This document shows, piece after piece, positions 9,085-17,330 of a DNA stretch of 37,366 nucleotides. How positions within the stretch are numbered: the stretch's first letter is position 1; each line of letters opens with the position of its first letter. A program made the position numbers and the translations under genes. Below the pieces are notes generated by a model, which ran no database searches, was not told the origin of the DNA, and saw only the letters and a program-made list of their open reading frames with translations. Source of the stretch: Psychrobacter cibarius (GTDB lineage: Bacteria; Pseudomonadota; Gammaproteobacteria; Pseudomonadales; Moraxellaceae); contig NZ_JABASQ010000026.1 in the NCBI RefSeq assembly GCF_016107535.1, positions 1 through 37,366 on the forward strand. The letters are read 5' to 3'.

Positions 9085-9675
9085 ATGAGCGTCGAAATGT
9101 CAATATAGAAAATCAGAACAGAATCTTCCAATCCACCTAAAGCTAGAAAAATTGTATTTTTATTATCCAAAAAAACATTTTTAATAGCTATAACATTACC
9201 GTTTATATTTGGTTATATTGCATTTATAAAATGGGATGCCGGTGCAGCACTTTTAGCATTTATTTTAATTTTTTTACTCGTTTTTATTGGCTTATCTGTA
9301 TTTGATAAAATAAAACGTTATCTCACAGGTAATGTAGGGGTATTTCATAATAATGTTCATGATCACTATAAGAAACTGGCTATAAGAAATGGGATTAATC
9401 CATCTTATGAAGCATCCGGAATAATAATAGACGATAATGCTAAAAAAATTGTTTTTACTATTAATCCCAGTAGTGAACCTCATATCACCATATGTGATTA
9501 CAGTGATATAATTAGCTACTATCAAGTCAGCACAAATCAATCCAGCACAAGACAAATGAATGTGATTAAGGTGGAAATTAAAGACCCTTCTCAGCCCTTA
9601 CATAGTTTTTCCCTAGGTAGTGGTGTAGAATCAGATTTATGGATGGCTAGGTTATCAAGTATTTTTTCAAGGTAG
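9085..9675 (+). pseudogene. Small two-TM membrane protein gene interrupted by an in-frame TAG
   Basis: The reading frame is open from 9109 to the stop at 9673-9675 (188 codons) but contains no ATG, GTG or TTG start until after codon 150. The only plausible starts, ATG 9085 and ATG 9097, are in the same frame but are cut off by TAG at 9106-9108; the inferred peptide would run MSVEMSI-stop-KIRTESSNPPK. The downstream protein has two hydrophobic segments (FLIAITLPFIFGYIAFI, then LLAFILIFLLVFIGLSV) and a soluble C-terminal domain of about 115 residues rich in beta-type sequence (IIIDDNAKKIVFTI, ITICDYSDIISYY, MNVIKVEIKD). A bacterial PH-like small membrane protein is possible, but I do not recognise the family. 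A single base change (e.g. CAG to TAG), a sequencing error or suppression could each explain it. Confidence 0.65.
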
Positions 9676-9805
9676 AAAGTATCATTTTAAATTCTACGTA
9701 GAGCATATTTGGGATGTTAATAAAACAAACAATTTTTAATAATCAAATATCAAAAATAGATTTCCTAAAAAGCATAACGATATAATAAACAGATAGATTC
9801 AGTGT

Positions 9806-9849
9806 AAAAAACGAACTGTACTAGTTAAGCTTTATGCTAACTAGTACAG
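9806..9849 (-). terminator. Terminator of the folB-folK pair
   Basis: Perfect 12-bp arms CTGTACTAGTTA (9816-9827) and TAACTAGTACAG (9838-9849) around a 10-nt loop. Read on the minus strand, the stem is followed by TTCGTTTTTT, as expected for a terminator downstream of folK. Confidence 0.8.
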
Positions 9850-9897
9850 CTCTTAATACTCCATTTTATTCAAAATTGATATTAAATATCCATAAAA

Positions 9898-10452
9898 CTA
9901 CGGAATATCTGAAATTAATTCTTCAACCCCTGCTCTTTCATGCGCTTTGAATGGGTAACGATCTGCCATTACAATCCAATTAGACTCTTCAAATTCCTTA
10001 TTGCTGCTTAGGCTATTTTTATCAGAAACAACTTCTATTAATAGCGTTTCTATCAATAGAATATCGATATCCATCGTAACTTTTTTTATTGGCGTCTGAG
10101 CTTCTGTTAGACGCTGCCTATGACAGTCACCCTCAAGATCTTTAAAAACCTGCTGTAACTGTTGCAGTGTCATTGGCTCTCCCAAACGCAAATAAACGCA
10201 CTGATTGGTATAATCGGGCTTTGGTTGCGCTTCGGTCGATGTAAAGTCAGGATTTTCAAATGCAGTAGATAACTGTATTCCCCCTAGCGCCGCTAGATCC
10301 TTTCGGACAAGCGGCAGATAATGTTCAGCTTGATAATTACTGCCTAAAGCCAATAATACTGCCGTCACAGATTGTGTTTGCAACAGTTCAGGCGTCTGCT
10401 TTTTTAGCGTTTCAAGACTCAAATCAGCCAAATTTTTATGCATATTATGCAT
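9898..10452 (-). CDS. folK: HPPK-like protein (2-amino-4-hydroxy-6-hydroxymethyldihydropteridine pyrophosphokinase), divergent
   Basis: Member of the HPPK family, which pyrophosphorylates 6-hydroxymethyl-dihydropterin in folate synthesis; it is encoded right behind folB, the previous pathway step. About 184 residues. Seen: the N-terminal LLALGSNYQAEHYLP segment (HPPK LGSN motif), the NQCVYLRL strand and the paired metal-binding aspartates in MDIDILLIE. Not seen: the Arg three residues before the first Asp of that motif (here Val), and the usual HPR...R.FVL.PL C-terminal block. ATG 10452 gives the best spacing (5 nt) from AAGGA; ATG 10455 and 10443 are alternatives. The gene overlaps the folB stop, so the two are translationally coupled. 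Either a diverged functional HPPK or a paralogue with altered activity. Confidence 0.72.
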   Translation of the reverse strand: MHNMHKNLADLSLETLKKQTPELLQTQSVTAVLLALGSNYQAEHYLPLVRKDLAALGGIQLSTAFENPDFTSTEAQPKPDYTNQCVYLRLGEPMTLQQLQQVFKDLEGDCHRQRLTEAQTPIKKVTMDIDILLIETLLIEVVSDKNSLSSNKEFEESNWIVMADRYPFKAHERAGVEELISDIP

Positions 10453-10855
10453 CATCGTCCTTGCTTACAACTGGCTTATCTTCAATGGCCGTTGCATAAC
10501 GCGTGATCTGTACCCCAACCGCATCGGCCTGCTTGATAGCAGTGGGCTTAGCAATGCTTAAAGTGATTTTATGACAGCTATATTTGGCAAGCAACTTATC
10601 AGCGATTTGCAACGCTAAATGCTCTAGCAACTGAGCTTTAATCGCTTGGCACCACGCGCTCACATCATCGCAAACCGCTTTATAATTCAGCGCATCGTTG
10701 ACATCATCTGAGATAGCCGCACGGCTGATATCTGTTTCAAGTGCTATATCAATCAGCAGCGGCTGCGTGATTGCGCGCTCCCATGCATAAACACCGATGA
10801 CGGCTTCCACTGTCAAGCCTTTAACGAATACCACATCAGATTCGGTATGAAACAT
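10445..10855 (-). CDS. folB: Dihydroneopterin aldolase
   Basis: Converts 7,8-dihydroneopterin to 6-hydroxymethyl-7,8-dihydropterin and glycolaldehyde in folate synthesis. The 136-residue protein has the family motifs VFVKGLTVEAVIGVYAWER (substrate-pocket strand), DALNYKAVCD, LLEHLALQIAD with the pterin-anchoring Glu region, and a late KPTAIKQADAVGVQI with the conserved Lys-Pro. A strong AAGGATGAG ribosome-binding site precedes ATG 10855. Its last codons overlap the start of the folK-like gene, giving a compact folB-folK operon that ends at the hairpin near 9806-9849. Confidence 0.93.
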   Translation of the reverse strand: MFHTESDVVFVKGLTVEAVIGVYAWERAITQPLLIDIALETDISRAAISDDVNDALNYKAVCDDVSAWCQAIKAQLLEHLALQIADKLLAKYSCHKITLSIAKPTAIKQADAVGVQITRYATAIEDKPVVSKDDDA

Positions 10856-10904
10856 GCTCTCATCCTTGTTTACTAAATTTCAATTAGATTTTGAACTCAG
10901 GTTT

Positions 10905-11867
10905 TTAATTGGTTTTCTGCAACGCCTCTTCACGCAAACGCGCGGCTTTTAGCGCTTTACTAGGGCGATGACGCCATAAGTCAATGCTGAATAATAACAG
11001 ACCAAACCAAATCAGACCAAACACTGCAAGACGTTGTAAATCAAATGGCTCGTTATAATAGAACACCGCTAAGAAGAAGATAAAGGTCGGTGTCAGATAA
11101 TTCATAAAACTTAAAATGCTATAAGCAACGAGCTTGGTAGATTTATTAAACAATAACAGCGGTATCAAGGTAATCGGCCCTGCGATCATTAGTAGCCAAA
11201 TATTCGGACTAAACCAAAAACTCAATTGACTGCTGACCACATCTGCTTGCCAGAACCACCATAAGCAAATCGGCACCAACATCGTTGTTTCGACAAACAT
11301 AGCATCGACTGCCGTCAAAGGTGTCTGCCGTTGAATGGTGCCATAAGTACTAAAACTAAAGGCTAAAATCAGTGATATCCATGGCAAGCTACCAATCATA
11401 ACTACTTGAATGACTACGGATAATAAGGCGAAACCGATGGCAACCCATTGCAGCGTACGTAAGCGCTCTTTGAATAAAATCATCGATAGCGCAACGCCCA
11501 CCAATGGTCCGATAAAATACCCCAAACTGGCTTCGAGAATACGGTCGTGATTGACGGCCCATACATAAGTGAGCCAGTTGGTGGCAATAATCAAACCCGA
11601 TATAAATGAGAACGCGATCCATCTCGGATTTTTCTTTAAGGTATCGATCCATTGCCAGCGCTTGGTGACTACCAACACGATAAGCAAGCAAGCAAACGTC
11701 CAAATAATACGGTGACCGATAATCTCGGTCGCATCGTAGGCGGCCAATTGTTTAAAATATAATGGAAACCCACCCCAGATAAAAAAGGCAATGAGTGCGG
11801 TGATGATGCCACGCCTGGTTGTTTTAATGGGCGTAACTGGTTTTTTGATGACGTTTTGGGTGGTCAT
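10905..11867 (-). CDS. rarD: EamA-family transporter, RarD type
   Basis: Inner-membrane permease of the drug/metabolite transporter superfamily. About 320 residues with roughly ten hydrophobic segments in two EamA repeats; the start TRRGIITALIAFFIWGGFPLYFK, the early GHRIIW, and NWLTYVWAVNHDRILEASLGYFI (ends N-W-L and G-Y-F-I) are characteristic of RarD (named for a chloramphenicol-sensitive phenotype; the substrate is unproven). ATG 11867 is preferred to an in-frame TTG at 11879. The gene sits 49 bp behind the folB start on the same strand, so it may share transcription with folB-folK. The C-terminal tail is basic and cytoplasmic. Confidence 0.88.
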   Translation of the reverse strand: MTTQNVIKKPVTPIKTTRRGIITALIAFFIWGGFPLYFKQLAAYDATEIIGHRIIWTFACLLIVLVVTKRWQWIDTLKKNPRWIAFSFISGLIIATNWLTYVWAVNHDRILEASLGYFIGPLVGVALSMILFKERLRTLQWVAIGFALLSVVIQVVMIGSLPWISLILAFSFSTYGTIQRQTPLTAVDAMFVETTMLVPICLWWFWQADVVSSQLSFWFSPNIWLLMIAGPITLIPLLLFNKSTKLVAYSILSFMNYLTPTFIFFLAVFYYNEPFDLQRLAVFGLIWFGLLLFSIDLWRHRPSKALKAARLREEALQKTN

Positions 11868-11879
11868 AGTACAGTACAA

Positions 11880-12174
11880 CTTTTTAGAGCAAAGCGCACT
11901 CTTGCCCCATATTAATTTTTATATCAATTCAATGGCAAAAGCGCAGGGTCACTACAGATAGGATATAAGTTAAAAAGCAATGCGCTCATGCCAATATAGG
12001 CATCAACACATTGCTAACGATAACAACTTTAAAAACAACATTTACATCAAGGCTAATGAGCAACTTTTTAGACTTTATTGAATGCTGTAGCCAGCATTTT
12101 ACAAGTCAGCACTTTAAAACTCAGTGTTGCAAAAGCCAATAACACTATTCAGCAAGTTAATATAGTTTGTGGTA
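11880..12174. other. Intergenic region between rarD and the tyrA-aroA fusion
   Basis: Non-coding and AT-rich. It contains a small hairpin AATGCTG-TAGC-CAGCATT (12081-12098), which may help end transcription of the aromatic cluster, although it lacks a clear T-run on the minus strand. The rarD promoter should lie here; no clear consensus was found. Confidence 0.45.
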
Positions 12175-14523
12175 TTAAACCGCAGCATTATCAACTTTAA
12201 TAGACATTCCAATGTGATTGGCAAGCTCTGCAAATCCTGGGAAACTGGTATTGACGGTCTCAACACCTTCAATAGTAATTTGCTTGGATGCACGTAAGCT
12301 GGCAATTGCAAAACTCATGGCAATACGATGATCATGATGCGAGGTAATATGACCGCCACCAAAGACAGGCTGGCTATTATTGATATTGCTATTTTGACCC
12401 TCAATGCCTTTACCTTCGATAATCAAACCATCTTCCGTCACTGTACAATCAATACCCAGTGTTTGTAATCCTTCTGCCATAACTGCAATACGATCAGACT
12501 CTTTTACGCGCAGCTCTTTGGCACCAGTCAACACCGTACGACCTTGCGCACAGCTAGCAGCAATAAACAATACTGGGAATTCATCAATCGCTAATGGTAC
12601 TAAATATTCTGGGATATCAATACCTTTTAGGTTTGAGCTACGAATAGTGATATCTGCGACTGGTTCGCCGCCCACATGTGTCTCATTACTTAGGCTAATA
12701 TCTGCTTGCATTAATTTTAAGATATCGATAATACCCGTGCGTGTCGGATTAATACCTACTTGCGTCAAGGTCAGCTCGCTATTTTGGCTGATCGCAGCAG
12801 CGACCATAAAAAATGCCGCAGAGGATATATCAGCAGGGACAGCGATATCACCACCTGTGAGTTGCCCGCCACCGGTTACACTGATACGGTTGCCATCGAC
12901 CGTTACTGGATAACCAAAAGCTGAAAGCATACGCTCGGTATGGTCACGACTGACTTCCGGTTGGGTAACGGTTGTGGTGCCTTCTGCCCAAAGTCCAGCC
13001 AGCAACAAGCAAGATTTAATCTGCGCAGAAGCCACAGGCATCTCATAATCGATACCTTGTAATGGCTTACCGATAGTCGCTCGACCAGTGATACTAAGTG
13101 GCGCTGTACCACTATGACCCGTACTTTGAATGACTGCGCCCATCTTGCGTAAAGGTGCGGCCACACGCTCCATTGGGCGCTTGTTCAGGCTGGTATCACC
13201 TGTCAACACGCTGCCAAATGATTGCGCCGCTAAAATACCAGCCAGCAGGCGCATGCTAGTACCTGAGTTGCCCATATACAATGGTGTTTTACTCGGTTTC
13301 AGACCGTTCATACCCACGCCATGAATAGTCAATTTGCCATTATCAGGCCCTTCAATGGTCACGCCCATATCACGGAATGCTTGCAAGGTGGCAAGCGCAT
13401 CTTCCCCTTCCAAAAATCCAGTGACATTGGTCACGCCTGTCGCAAGACTACCCAGCATAATGCTGCGATGCGAGATAGACTTGTCACCAGGAATGGCAAT
13501 AGTGCCCAATACAGTATTGCTAGGAGTAATATTATAAGAAGCTGACATGGCAGAAGTATCCGTATAAGGGGTGCTGGCTAACATATGGCCAAAATGTCGC
13601 CGTGCGGCTTGCGCGCGGCCCAAAAGTCCCATCAGGGCGGTTGAATCTTTATCGATGATAAGCTGACGCATATTCTGTAGGTAAACGCCATACTCATCAA
13701 GGGCGCTAACAATCGCGCTTTCGTTGGCAAAAAATATATCGTGCCACATTTTAGGATCACTGGCAGCGATGCGGCTAAAGTCGCGGAAGCCTCCGGCTGC
13801 ATAACGAAACATATCTAAATTGTCATCATGGCTCGCCAATTGCTCAACCAAATTGAAGGCAAGCAGATGTGGCAGATGACTGGTGTGCGCCAATATGCGA
13901 TCGTGGTGTTCGGCATCCATTGACATAACGTTTGCACCCACCGCCTCCCATAACTGCCGAAGCTTGGTAATGGCGCTATTATGGGTCGTTGGTAGCTCGC
14001 AGATAATGACACTATGATTAACAAACAATGTCGCACGTCTGGCATGATATCCTGAATTCTCTGCACCCGCAATTGGATGCGCTGGAACAAGACCTATAGG
14101 CAATGAGCCAAAGACGGCTTTGGCAGCGTCAATGATATTGACCTTGGTGCTACAAACATCAGTAATGATGCAATCAGTGGCAAGTTGTCCATTATCCATC
14201 GCTGCTTTGATATCGACAAATACGGCGTGCACCGCTTGTACTGGTACGGCGATAACAATCAAATCACTACCAAACACTACTTCACTTAAGACAGCACTAC
14301 CAGCGTCTAATAAGCCATGCTGAATGGCTTCGTCGATGCTTGGTGTATGTCTATCAACCGCCACCAAGCGCTCACTCAAACCATTGTCTTTAATGGCTTG
14401 GGCAAGGCTTGCACCGATAAGCCCTAGACCAATCACACAAATCTGTTTAAATAACGGCGGCTGAGTATTCATAGACTGCATATTATTGTTTTGATTGCTT
14501 ATATTGTTTTGCTGGGGACTCAC
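12175..14523 (-). CDS. tyrA-aroA: Fused prephenate dehydrogenase / 3-phosphoshikimate 1-carboxyvinyltransferase
   Basis: A 782-residue bifunctional protein. The N-terminal domain (about 26-320) is a TyrA-type dehydrogenase (prephenate or arogenate to the tyrosine precursor): the NAD-binding motif is VIGLGLIGASLA and the catalytic helix contains HDRILAHTSHLPHLLAF. The C-terminal domain (about 335-782) is EPSP synthase (shikimate-3-phosphate plus PEP to EPSP), with GDKSISHR at 346-353 (catalytic K348), GNSGTSMRL, KRPMERV, NPTRTG, IDEFP, ELRVKESDR and HDHRIAMSF. The AroA half is closer in motif style to Bacillus-type EPSPS than to E. coli AroA. The reading frame starts with GTG 14523; ATG 14481 or 14472 are alternatives but lack a ribosome-binding site. 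Third gene of the pheA-hisC-tyrA/aroA cluster, an arrangement known in pseudomonads and Acinetobacter relatives. Confidence 0.95.
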   Translation of the reverse strand: MSPQQNNISNQNNNMQSMNTQPPLFKQICVIGLGLIGASLAQAIKDNGLSERLVAVDRHTPSIDEAIQHGLLDAGSAVLSEVVFGSDLIVIAVPVQAVHAVFVDIKAAMDNGQLATDCIITDVCSTKVNIIDAAKAVFGSLPIGLVPAHPIAGAENSGYHARRATLFVNHSVIICELPTTHNSAITKLRQLWEAVGANVMSMDAEHHDRILAHTSHLPHLLAFNLVEQLASHDDNLDMFRYAAGGFRDFSRIAASDPKMWHDIFFANESAIVSALDEYGVYLQNMRQLIIDKDSTALMGLLGRAQAARRHFGHMLASTPYTDTSAMSASYNITPSNTVLGTIAIPGDKSISHRSIMLGSLATGVTNVTGFLEGEDALATLQAFRDMGVTIEGPDNGKLTIHGVGMNGLKPSKTPLYMGNSGTSMRLLAGILAAQSFGSVLTGDTSLNKRPMERVAAPLRKMGAVIQSTGHSGTAPLSITGRATIGKPLQGIDYEMPVASAQIKSCLLLAGLWAEGTTTVTQPEVSRDHTERMLSAFGYPVTVDGNRISVTGGGQLTGGDIAVPADISSAAFFMVAAAISQNSELTLTQVGINPTRTGIIDILKLMQADISLSNETHVGGEPVADITIRSSNLKGIDIPEYLVPLAIDEFPVLFIAASCAQGRTVLTGAKELRVKESDRIAVMAEGLQTLGIDCTVTEDGLIIEGKGIEGQNSNINNSQPVFGGGHITSHHDHRIAMSFAIASLRASKQITIEGVETVNTSFPGFAELANHIGMSIKVDNAAV

Positions 14524-14610
14524 GGCTTTTCTCGTTAAACAAACTAGCGTCAGAAAAATGATTAATAAATTATTTACTTACTTATCCAAAACGACCTAAC
14601 ATACTTATTA

Positions 14611-15753
14611 TCAACTATCAGTCAAGATTGAGCGCAGTGTATCAATCAGGCGCATATTTTCTTCTGCCACCCCTACTGTGATACGCAGCCAATGAGGTAA
14701 GCCATAGCTCTCTAATGGACGGACGATAACACCCTGCTCTAGCAATGCTTGATGAATAGAAGCAGCGGTAATGTCTTCCATCTCAACGGCTATTTCTACC
14801 ATAATAAAGTTGGCATGAGACTTAATAAAACCCAACCCTAACGCGTCAAATTGCTTTTCTAACCAGCGCATTTGCTCATCATTTATCAGACGAGTTTTTT
14901 CAATAAAGTCTGAGTCAGCAAGTGCAGCCGCAGCCGCAGCTAAAGCCACTCTACTCACGTTAAATGGTTGACGGATTCGGTTGAGTAAGTCTGCGACAGT
15001 CACTGAGCTAAGCGCATAACCGACACGTAAACCCGCCAGTCCATAAGCTTTGGAAAAAGTGCGCACGATGACGACATTATCAAATTCATCTAACAACGCC
15101 CGATTATTACTCTCAGGGCTATATTCGATATACGCCTCATCTAATACCACCAATACCGAGCTTGGTATACTAGCCATAAATGCTCGTAACTCTTGAGGTT
15201 CAAGCTGCGTGCCAGTTGGATTATTAGGATTGGCGATAAATACTATTTTAGTATTGGGGTTGTCTTGAACCGCTTGATTCATCGCTTTTAGATCATGACC
15301 AAAGCGATGGGCAGGCACTTCTATACCTGTCGCCCCTTGTATTTTAGCCAACATTGGATAAACGATAAAGGCATATTGACTGTAAACGATAGCATCGTCA
15401 GCACCAGCAAAACTACGCGCTAAAATATCAAGCAAATCGTCAGAGCCATTACCCAAAGTAATCTGCTCCACACTGACATCATTGAAGTCAGCCAGCGCTT
15501 GTTTTAGATAGTAACCGTTGCCATCAGGATAACGTGCCAACTGACCCAATTGCTCAGTAATCGCTAGCGTGACGTGCGGTGAGTAGCCTCTTGGGTTTTC
15601 ATTACTGGCAAGTTTTACCACATCTGAGACGCCATACTCACGCGTCAACTCTTCAATCGGCTTGCCCGTTTGATAAGGCACCAGCTCTAAAATACTATCG
15701 TAGGCAGGTACAAGCGGTGATAAATTTGACTCTACTGAATGAGATGACGGCAT
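14611..15753 (-). CDS. hisC: Histidinol-phosphate aminotransferase
   Basis: Class I/II PLP aminotransferase (380 residues) that forms histidinol phosphate in histidine synthesis; in this genomic context it can also transaminate aromatic precursors such as phenylpyruvate, arogenate or related acids. Features: LVPYQTGKPIEELTREYG and KLASNENPRGYSP at the N terminus, GNGSDDLLD, the ANPNNPTGT motif, LDEAYIEYS (Asp binding the PLP pyridine N), the Schiff-base lysine K235 in TFSKAYGLAGLRVGY, and the C-terminal LRITVG. A clear AAGGA precedes ATG 15753. It lies between pheA and the tyrA-aroA fusion on the same strand, consistent with a role in Phe/Tyr as well as His formation. Confidence 0.93.
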   Translation of the reverse strand: MPSSHSVESNLSPLVPAYDSILELVPYQTGKPIEELTREYGVSDVVKLASNENPRGYSPHVTLAITEQLGQLARYPDGNGYYLKQALADFNDVSVEQITLGNGSDDLLDILARSFAGADDAIVYSQYAFIVYPMLAKIQGATGIEVPAHRFGHDLKAMNQAVQDNPNTKIVFIANPNNPTGTQLEPQELRAFMASIPSSVLVVLDEAYIEYSPESNNRALLDEFDNVVIVRTFSKAYGLAGLRVGYALSSVTVADLLNRIRQPFNVSRVALAAAAAALADSDFIEKTRLINDEQMRWLEKQFDALGLGFIKSHANFIMVEIAVEMEDITAASIHQALLEQGVIVRPLESYGLPHWLRITVGVAEENMRLIDTLRSILTDS

Positions 15754-15916
15754 GATTTATCCTTAGATATGATTTTGGCAAGTGATGTGACCCATTCGGC
15801 GTTATATCGTTGGTTCAATTTCAGAGCGAGTCAAGGGTAACCAAGGCAACCGAGTGCAGATGATTATGTGATGCTTCACGCGAGGTAAACGCCATGACTC
15901 TTTTACAGTAGAGGGA

Positions 15917-17098
15917 CTATAGCACTGCTTTTGGATAAGAACCTAGAACACGCACATCTTTTACCAATGGACGGATATCAGCGATAGCAGCGCTGACATT
16001 TGGATCGTCAATATGACCATTCATATCGATGAAAAACACGTATGCCCACTTATTCGGACGCTCAGGACGGGTTTCGATACTGGTCATCGACACGCCATGA
16101 TAAGACAAAGGCTTCAAAATCTCGATCAATGCGCCTGCTTTGTCATGTGCTGATACGACGATAGACGTTTTATCCTGACCTGATGGCGCAATCGCTTCAT
16201 GACCGATGATAAGGAATCGCGTGGTATTGCTCGGGTTGTCTTCGATATTTGAATATAGCTTATGCAAGCCATATTCTGCAGCAGCCACATCACCTGCGAT
16301 TGCCGCTGAATGCCATTCATTTTTCAAGCGGCGGGCAGCTTCGCCGTTGCTCGATACCGCCACGCGCTCGACATTCGGGTAATTGACATCGAGCCAATGA
16401 CGACACTGCGCTAGTGACTGCTGATGCGAGTAAATACGGCTTAAACCATCAAGTTTGGTATGCTCAGCGACCAAGAAATTCTGATGAATCGGCAGCTCAA
16501 CTTCTCCAATTATCTTTAAGGTAGAAGACAAAAAGCCATCTAACGTATGGTTAACCACACCCTCAGACGAGTTTTCGACTGGAACCACACCATACATCGC
16601 TGTGCCTGCTTCAACTTCACGGAATACATCAGTGATGGTGGTCAGTGGTACGGTATCAGCGGCTTTACCGAAATGTTTGAGCGCAGCAGCATGAGTAAAA
16701 GTACCTACTGGTCCCAAGAAAGCAATGCGCTGCGGTGCCTCTAAGTCGAGACAGACCGACATGATTTCACGGAACAACCGCGCCATTTTGTCATCAGCGA
16801 TCGGACCTGTGTTGCGTTCCATCACCGCTTTTAGCACTTGCGCTTCACGCTCAGGACGATAAAAAATAGGATTGCTATTGTCGGCAGTTGGGTTATTGAC
16901 AATGTGCTGTTTCTTTACTGCGGCCACTTGCTGAGCCAACTTGGCACGGTTATTAATCAGTGTCTGAATTTCGCAGTCTACTGTATCAATACTTTGGCGA
17001 ATATCGTCCAAAAATGCTTTTTCAGTTGCAGTATCGTTAGCCCCTGCGATGGCTTGATTTAGCTTATCCATGTTTTGCTCTGATGACTGCTCACTCAT
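15917..17098 (-). CDS. pheA: Bifunctional chorismate mutase / prephenate dehydratase (P-protein)
   Basis: Converts chorismate to prephenate and prephenate to phenylpyruvate for phenylalanine synthesis. Of 393 residues, about 30-120 form the AroQ chorismate mutase (IRQSIDTVDCEIQTLINNRAKLA by its ends, and YRPEREAQVL), about 122-300 the prephenate dehydratase (FLGPVGTFTHAA, VPVENSSEGVVNHTLD, NTTRFLIIG with the catalytic TRF) and about 310-393 an ACT regulatory domain. In the ACT domain the phenylalanine-binding ESRP motif reads ETRP here, followed by NKWAYVFFID. An AAGGATAGGCGG ribosome-binding site precedes ATG 17098. First gene of the pheA-hisC-tyrA/aroA cluster; the tnpB element lies immediately upstream. 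Confidence 0.95.
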   Translation of the reverse strand: MSEQSSEQNMDKLNQAIAGANDTATEKAFLDDIRQSIDTVDCEIQTLINNRAKLAQQVAAVKKQHIVNNPTADNSNPIFYRPEREAQVLKAVMERNTGPIADDKMARLFREIMSVCLDLEAPQRIAFLGPVGTFTHAAALKHFGKAADTVPLTTITDVFREVEAGTAMYGVVPVENSSEGVVNHTLDGFLSSTLKIIGEVELPIHQNFLVAEHTKLDGLSRIYSHQQSLAQCRHWLDVNYPNVERVAVSSNGEAARRLKNEWHSAAIAGDVAAAEYGLHKLYSNIEDNPSNTTRFLIIGHEAIAPSGQDKTSIVVSAHDKAGALIEILKPLSYHGVSMTSIETRPERPNKWAYVFFIDMNGHIDDPNVSAAIADIRPLVKDVRVLGSYPKAVL

Positions 17099-17239
17099 TA
17101 CCGCCTATCCTTTTTCTAAAATTATTACTGAGTTTTTACTAGTTAGGTACTGCTTTTTTAACTTTGAAGTCTTTAAGTATTGCTAATTATCGACAACCAG
17201 TCATCTCATTATTGAATCAGCACTCAATGACGGTCAGAG

Positions 17240-17330
17240 GTGTCAAGCATACTAGCAATGATATTCGTTGACACACTCCCACCACTTTCGCCAAGCTCAA
17301 GTGGGGGATTCTAAAAGCAGATGCTCTTAG
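17240..17330 (-). ncRNA. Candidate right end and guide-RNA (omega/reRNA) scaffold of the tnpB element
   Basis: Just after the tnpB stop (minus strand) is a hairpin: CCCACCACTT (17278-17287, plus strand) against AAGTGGGGG (17299-17307), with one bulged base. This is the expected right-end structure of IS200/IS605 elements, from which TnpB-associated guide RNAs end. The element border is probably near TCAA (minus strand, plus positions about 17268-17271); bases beyond it would form the guide. That an RNA is made is inferred from the family, not seen. Confidence 0.5.

Noticed and set aside
12404..12913. 169-codon frame antisense to the AroA domain
   Set aside because: Shadow of a strongly conserved gene on the other strand, with Ile/Ser/Pro-rich composition typical of antisense frames.
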